This document shows, one piece after another, positions 59,370-64,000 of a stretch of 64,000 nucleotides of DNA. Location of the stretch: assembly GCF_000004825.1 (NCBI RefSeq), contig NW_008805090.1, positions 310,001 through 374,000 of the forward strand, given 5' to 3'. This DNA comes from Heterostelium album PN500 (taxonomy: Eukaryota; Evosea; Eumycetozoa; Acytosteliales; Acytosteliaceae). Within the stretch, counting starts at the first letter, position 1; the number at the start of each line of letters is the position of its first letter. The translations under genes were made by a program, and so were the position numbers. The notes beneath the pieces are model-generated. The model had not been told where the DNA came from and did not search any database. It was given only the letters and a program-made list of their open reading frames with translations.

Positions 59370-62300
59370 ATGGGTAGATTTGAGAAGAAAGACGATGATG
59401 AATATGGTAGGATCAATCAATCAATAAATCTAGAATATGATCATATAGAGATAATTTAGAAACTAACTAATGATTATTGTATTGTTGTTGTTGATAAATC
59501 AACCAATCAATCAAACAATGATTTTGTTGTTGTTTTATTTCGAATAATTATTAGAGTATCCATTTGAACATTTAGATAAAGGACAGGTTGTACAGGAGAA
59601 GAGAGTATTCAATGACACACAGATTCATCCAAGAAAATGTTCATTCGTTATCTCAGAGTTCCTCTATCTCTTGGCCAGAGGTGATACCTTCACCAAGACA
59701 GAAGCAACCGATGTATTCTTTGCTGCAACAAAGTTATTCCAATCTAAAGATGTAAGTAACCAATCTCTACATACATAACAATAAAAATAAAAGTATAAAC
59801 TACTAATCATCTATCTATCTATATATATATATATTTAAAGATTCCATTGAGAAGAATGACCTATTTATTGTTAAAGGAATTCTCAACTATATCACAAGAT
59901 GCTATCATTGTAACATCTTCATTGATCAAAGATATGTCACACAAAATCGAATTATACAGAGCCAACTCTATTAGAATCTTATGTAAAATTATTGATGTAA
60001 GTAGTAGTAATAATAATAATATTATTATTAATTTATATGTTAATATTGTTATTGTTTATTATAATAGGCATCATCATTACCACAATTAGAAAGACATTTC
60101 AAACAATCGATTGTAGAGAAAGATCCACATGTATCGTCAGCAGCGTTGGTATCGAGTATTCATTTGTTACGTGTTGCACCGGACACTGTCAAGAGATGGG
60201 CAAACGAAGTACAGGAAGCCATCTCCAACAAATCGAATATGGTGCAATACCACGCACTTGCATTGCTCCATCGTATCAAACAACACGATCGTCTTGCCGT
60301 CACCAAGCTGGTCAGTTCACTCATTCGCGGTTCTCTAAGATCACCATACGCTCAATGCTATCTAATTCGTTGTGCCGTCGAAGTCATTGAAGAAACAAAT
60401 ACAGAGTAAGTAGCTAGTGTTATTTATTAACAATAATAAGTGTATACACAAATACTAATAATGTGCTGTTTAATAATTATTAATAGGGATAGAACATTCT
60501 ATGATTATATTGAATCGTGTTTGAGAAATAGAAATGAAATGGTTGCTTATGAAGCTGCTAGATCTATTTGTTCGCTAAAGAATGCATCGTTGAAAGAGTT
60601 GACATCGGCAGTCGGTATTCTCCAATTGTTTTTGAGTTCCTCAAAGCCGACTCTTCGTTTCGCTGCCGTGCGTACACTCAATAAGTTGGCACAGACCAAC
60701 CCACTCGCCGTCGTACCATGTAATCTAGATATGGAGAATCTAATTTCCGATAGCAACAGAAGTATTGCTACTCTTGCAATTACTACACTCTTAAAGGTAA
60801 GTTAAAGTAAAAGCAAACAAACAAACAAACAAACAACAAAACAATAACTAACTCTAACATCTCTTTATATGTAGATCGGAAATGAATCAAATGTAGAAAG
60901 ATTAATTAAACAAATCTCCAACTTTTTGGGTGATATCAATGATGAGTTTAAGATTGTAGTTGTAGAATCTATCACTATGTTGAGTGTCAAGTTCCCAAAG
61001 AAATTCAAACATCTTATCATTTTCTTGAACAAGATTCTTCGTGACGAAGGTTCACTCCAACTCAAACAGACCACTCTCGATGCAATCTTGAATGTTGTAA
61101 ATCATATTCCAGAATCAAAGGAAATTGGTATGTAGAGAAGTTATAATAATAATAGAACAATAACTAAAATAGTATTAACAATTAACCATCTCTTTTTTTT
61201 ATTAGCTTTAAATGAATTGTGTGATTTCATTGAGGATTGTGAATATCCAGATTTGTCTGTACAGATTCTTCACTTATTGGGACAGGAAGGACCGTTGACT
61301 TCGTCACCATCCAAGTATATCCGTTACATTTACAATAGAATATCGTTGGACAGCGGAACTATTCGTGCTGCCGCCGTCACCTCTATTGCCAAGTTTGGAT
61401 TGCTCTACGAGCCAATGAGACAAAAGGTTGTGATTCTCATTCAACGTTGTCTGTTGGACGAAGACGATGAAGTTCGTGATAGAGCAACTCTCTATTTGCG
61501 TTTGTTCAAGGAGGACAATATCAAGTTGTTGGGTCGTATTCTGTTGGACGACGTCCACGTGCCAATGCTCAACTTGCAGCGTTCACTTGAGACCTACTTG
61601 GAGTCGCCAGCCGCCGAGCCATTCGACATCAGCAAGGTGTCGACCGTCATCGAGGCACACTCGCCAGTGCTCGGAGACAAGGGATCGTCGAAACCATCGA
61701 GCACCGCCAACACTCCAAAGGCAATGTCGCTCGCCGGTTCCGACAAGCCAGCAGCCGCCACTGGCCAATCCGCACAAGAAGCTTACGCCGCGCAACTCGC
61801 AGCCATTTCAAACTTTGCTACCTATGGTAAGCTCTTGAAATCCAGTGAGTTGGTCGAGCTCACCGAGACAGAGACAGAGTACGTCGTCAGCTGTGTCAAG
61901 CACGTCTTCCAAGAGCACTTGGTCTTCCAATTCAATGTCACCAACACACTCAACGACCAACTCCTCGAAAACGTCTATGTCAAGATGGTTCCATCCAATT
62001 CCAAGTTGGTGAAATACGAATTCCACTTGCTCATTGAATCGCTCCCCTACGGAGAACCACACTCTTGCTACGTCAGTGTCCGTATTCCACCAGGTGCCTA
62101 TCCAACTCTCAGTTTCACCAATATGTTGAAGTTCAAGGTGCGTGAAGTCGATCCATCGACAGGCGAGCCAGACGAAGGTGGTTTCGACGAGCAATACAAC
62201 ATCGAGGACTTGGAGGTCGTGCCAAAGGACTACATGCTGCGTGCGGTCTGTCCAAACTTCCAGGAGGAATGGAAGCGTCTCCCCGAAGACATCCAATCGA

Positions 62301-62578
62301 TCCAAACCTTTGGATTGGTATCGATCAAAAATATCGACGACGCCATCAAAGAGATCATCAAGACACTCTCGATGGCGCCCTGCGAGAAATCGGAAGTCGC
62401 TCAACCCAAAGCAAACAAACACATATTATATCTCTCTGGTCGTTTCGTCAATGGTACAGCCGTTCTAACCAGAGCCAGAATGAAGATCGATGGCAGTGGA
62501 CAAAGTGTAGATGTAGAATTAACCGTTAAATCAGAAGATGAAATTATAAATGAATTTGTATCATCTGCTTTTGCTTAG
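59370..62578 (+). CDS. copG: coatomer subunit gamma (COPI)
   Basis: Seven exons, 59370-59406, 59555-59751, 59841-59996, 60068-60405, 60487-60796, 60875-61127 and 61206-62578, give 887 aa. It starts [19 protein letters not shown] and continues [19 protein letters not shown], both diagnostic of gamma-COP. The N-terminal two thirds form an adaptin-like HEAT solenoid ([36 protein letters not shown]). A Ser/Ala-rich hinge (about 520-580) leads to the C-terminal appendage ([18 protein letters not shown], ending EFVSSAFA). Gamma-COP helps build COPI coats for Golgi-to-ER traffic and binds ArfGAP and dilysine cargo. Codons in the last exon are strongly optimised. No oddities in frame or splice sites. 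Confidence 0.96.
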
Positions 62579-62963
62579 AAAAAAAACAAAAACAATTGAT
62601 TCAACAGTGCTACAAATATTTATATATATTTTTTTAAATTTAATCAAAATTAACCATTTAGTTATCAATTAAACTAAAATATCCAAAAATATACAAAAAA
62701 AAAAACTAATAAATAAATAATATATCAAATTAGAAACAAAACAAATATAAATATAATTAATTAATTTACAAAGTAAAATAAATAATGGATAATATTTTTA
62801 TTTAAATCCATTTTATAAATTATAAATATTTTCTACAACATTTTTTTTTATATCTAGAAAAAGTAAATTTAAAATTATTTATTAATTATTTAAATTCCTT
62901 TCAATTAAATAAAAAATACTACCTACACAACTTAAGATTATAAGAATAATAATAATTTTAATG
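62579..62963. terminator. 3' flank of coatomer gamma
   Basis: AT-rich DNA lies between the stop of copG and the stop of a converging minus-strand exon. It should hold both poly(A) sites. AATAAATAAA-like motifs occur near 62708-62718 and 62778. Nothing else is visible. Confidence 0.4.
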
Positions 62964-63172
62964 TTATTGTAATTCTATTTTCTCTTGATATGTCTTTCTT
63001 GGACTTAGTTTTAAATTCTGTAATCCCAATACCATACCCATTCCACCTTTGGTCGTCAAATGTACTCTATGTAAGATATTTATACCTAGATTCATTTTAT
63101 TTGGTTTTTTAGATTCGATTTGTTTATACATTTCTTTAAAGATTAATTTGTTAATGAAGGATAAAAGTTGAT
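62964..63172 (-). CDS. last coding exon of an unrecognised protein
   Basis: A minus-strand exon from an acceptor TGTAG (63175-63173) to TAA at 62966-62964 reads about 69 residues. It includes KQIESKKPNKMNLGINILHR, a Gly/Met-rich TTKGGMGMVLGLQ and the C-terminal SPRKTYQEKIELQ. The residue pattern looks like real protein and ends at a clean stop, but the upstream exons could not be located in the next 600 bp. An internal ATG at about 63128 would give a 54-residue alternative. I do not recognise the family. Confidence 0.4.
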
Positions 63173-63766
63173 CTACAGTTTGTTAATTGACTTGTACAAC
63201 AATGAAGATAAATCATTTGTTTATAAATAAACAGATCAATTTATTTTTATTTATTTAAAATAATTATAAAGAAATTGTTTATCGGTTTAGTTTAATGATA
63301 ACACATCTCTTTATATCAATTCTTTGATTTTATTTATTGTATTGGAAAAAAATGAGTGATCCACAAAAGATTTGAAGAGTGAAGATAGTTATCTTTTAAT
63401 AGTAAACACATAATTTCATTGCATTCCACTCAAACTACCACAAACACCCCAAAATTAATTAACATCTTATTAAAAAATATCACACCACAAACACTGTCTC
63501 ACATGTGTTTCATTAAACAACTCAATATTTTTAGTGAATATTGAAATAAACTATTAATCTTTGTATTTCAAGATTATTTGTTTATTATTATTATTGGTTT
63601 TATAATTTCCATTATCTAGATTAATACTTTAACTCCATTTTCTATTTGTTTGATAATTGTATCGGTACAATAATGAAGTTTTAAATAAATTGAAGTTAAT
63701 ATTAAAAAGATATAGAGATGTAATATAAAATATAAATAGTATTTATTATTATTATTATTATTTATT
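63173..63766. other. unassigned AT-rich DNA
   Basis: This stretch could hold upstream exons or the promoter of the 62964-63172 exon. I found no frame that joins to it convincingly, no repeat and no RNA gene. Confidence 0.35.
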
Positions 63767-63832
63767 TAAAGTTATCGATGTCATATTCGGATTGATCAAG
63801 AATTGAGTGATCTTTTGGAATTTCGTCACCTA
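63767..63832 (-). CDS. possible 3' terminal exon of a gene running off the right edge
   Basis: On the minus strand an acceptor TTTTTAG precedes GTGACGAAATTCC. One frame reads DEIPKDHSILDQSEYDIDNF-Lys and stops at TAA (63769-63767), an acidic C-terminus that looks protein-like. A donor-like AAG|GTATAG near 63947 may end the preceding exon, with the rest outside the window. The phase could not be fixed, and the other frame reads VTKFQKITQFLIN. Confidence 0.3.
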
Positions 63833-64000
63833 AAAATTTCTTAGAAATCACTTTTAATTCCAAATAAGTTTACCAAAAAAGGAAACAAATTAGTTTTACA
63901 AAGTTAAAAAAATCGCCTTAACAAACAGATTATTCGACGACTATACCTTATCTTCAAAAAGAATGATTATCATCAATGTAAATAACTGATTAAGGATTTA

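Noticed and set aside
61808-62422. 204-codon minus frame opposite coatomer gamma
   Set aside because: Antisense of a strongly codon-biased real exon, which keeps the opposite frame open by chance.
1-64000. CRISPR arrays, bacterial operons, tRNA genes, or DIRS/TRE-type retroelements
   Set aside because: No spaced direct repeats, no B-box-like tRNA sequences and no reverse transcriptase, transposase or integrase motifs were seen on either strand.

Overview
This is a eukaryotic window with the look of a dictyostelid social amoeba. It is very AT-rich, with short GT-AG introns of about 60-150 nt, long runs of Asn/Gln/Thr/Ser codons, compact ribosomal-protein genes, and gene families typical of Amoebozoa (a soluble adenylyl-cyclase-type cyclase, an ankyrin-repeat protein with NRTEGC linkers, a beta-helix-like surface protein). 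I infer the clade from style only and do not name the species. Exon joins were worked out by hand from splice sites and reading phase. Where I give a protein length, the joined exons sum to a multiple of three, unless a frame break is stated.

Layout, left to right. 1-7.6 kb: 3' part of a WD40 protein (+), an alkylglycerol monooxygenase gene (-), a long non-coding stretch, and a syntaxin-18-type ER SNARE (-). 8.2-11.2 kb: ribosomal protein S13 (+), an unusually GC-rich hairpin-rich segment just downstream that may be a structured RNA gene, and a divergent G-protein alpha subunit (-). 13.4-18.0 kb: a ZC3HC1/NIPA-type zinc-finger gene (-) followed by a decayed tandem partial copy. 19.1-27.6 kb: ribosomal protein S26 (+), a kinesin that is spliced in frame to a transmembrane segment and a C-terminal J domain (-), and the splicing factor SR140/U2SURP (-). 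28.8-32.6 kb: ribosomal protein L19 (+), a 57-residue stand-alone TFIIS-type zinc ribbon (-) and an unrecognised membrane protein with a GYGQ-rich tail (-). 34.2-42 kb: a large soluble-cyclase/ATPase/TPR protein (+) whose two cyclase domains lie in different frames. 42.2-47.4 kb: a DRAM/Frag1-type membrane protein (-) and a UBA6-like E1 enzyme (-). 49.5-54.7 kb: seipin (+), a Nudix hydrolase (-) and an ankyrin protein (+, one frame break). 54.8-58 kb: a beta-helix-like type I membrane protein (-). 59.4-62.6 kb: coatomer gamma (+). 63-64 kb: exons of one or two incompletely visible genes (-).

Most genes are unrelated housekeeping functions (translation, splicing, secretory traffic, lipid metabolism, ubiquitin). 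The most striking observation is the kinesin-TM-J-domain protein (19759-23817). Others are the candidate structured RNA after rps13, the Galpha that lacks its Mg and guanine-specificity residues, the NIPA tandem pseudogene, and the TTT-TGA frame break between the cyclase domains. Three genes carry small indels, two of them in homopolymers. Sequencing error must therefore be excluded before any of these is read as biology.
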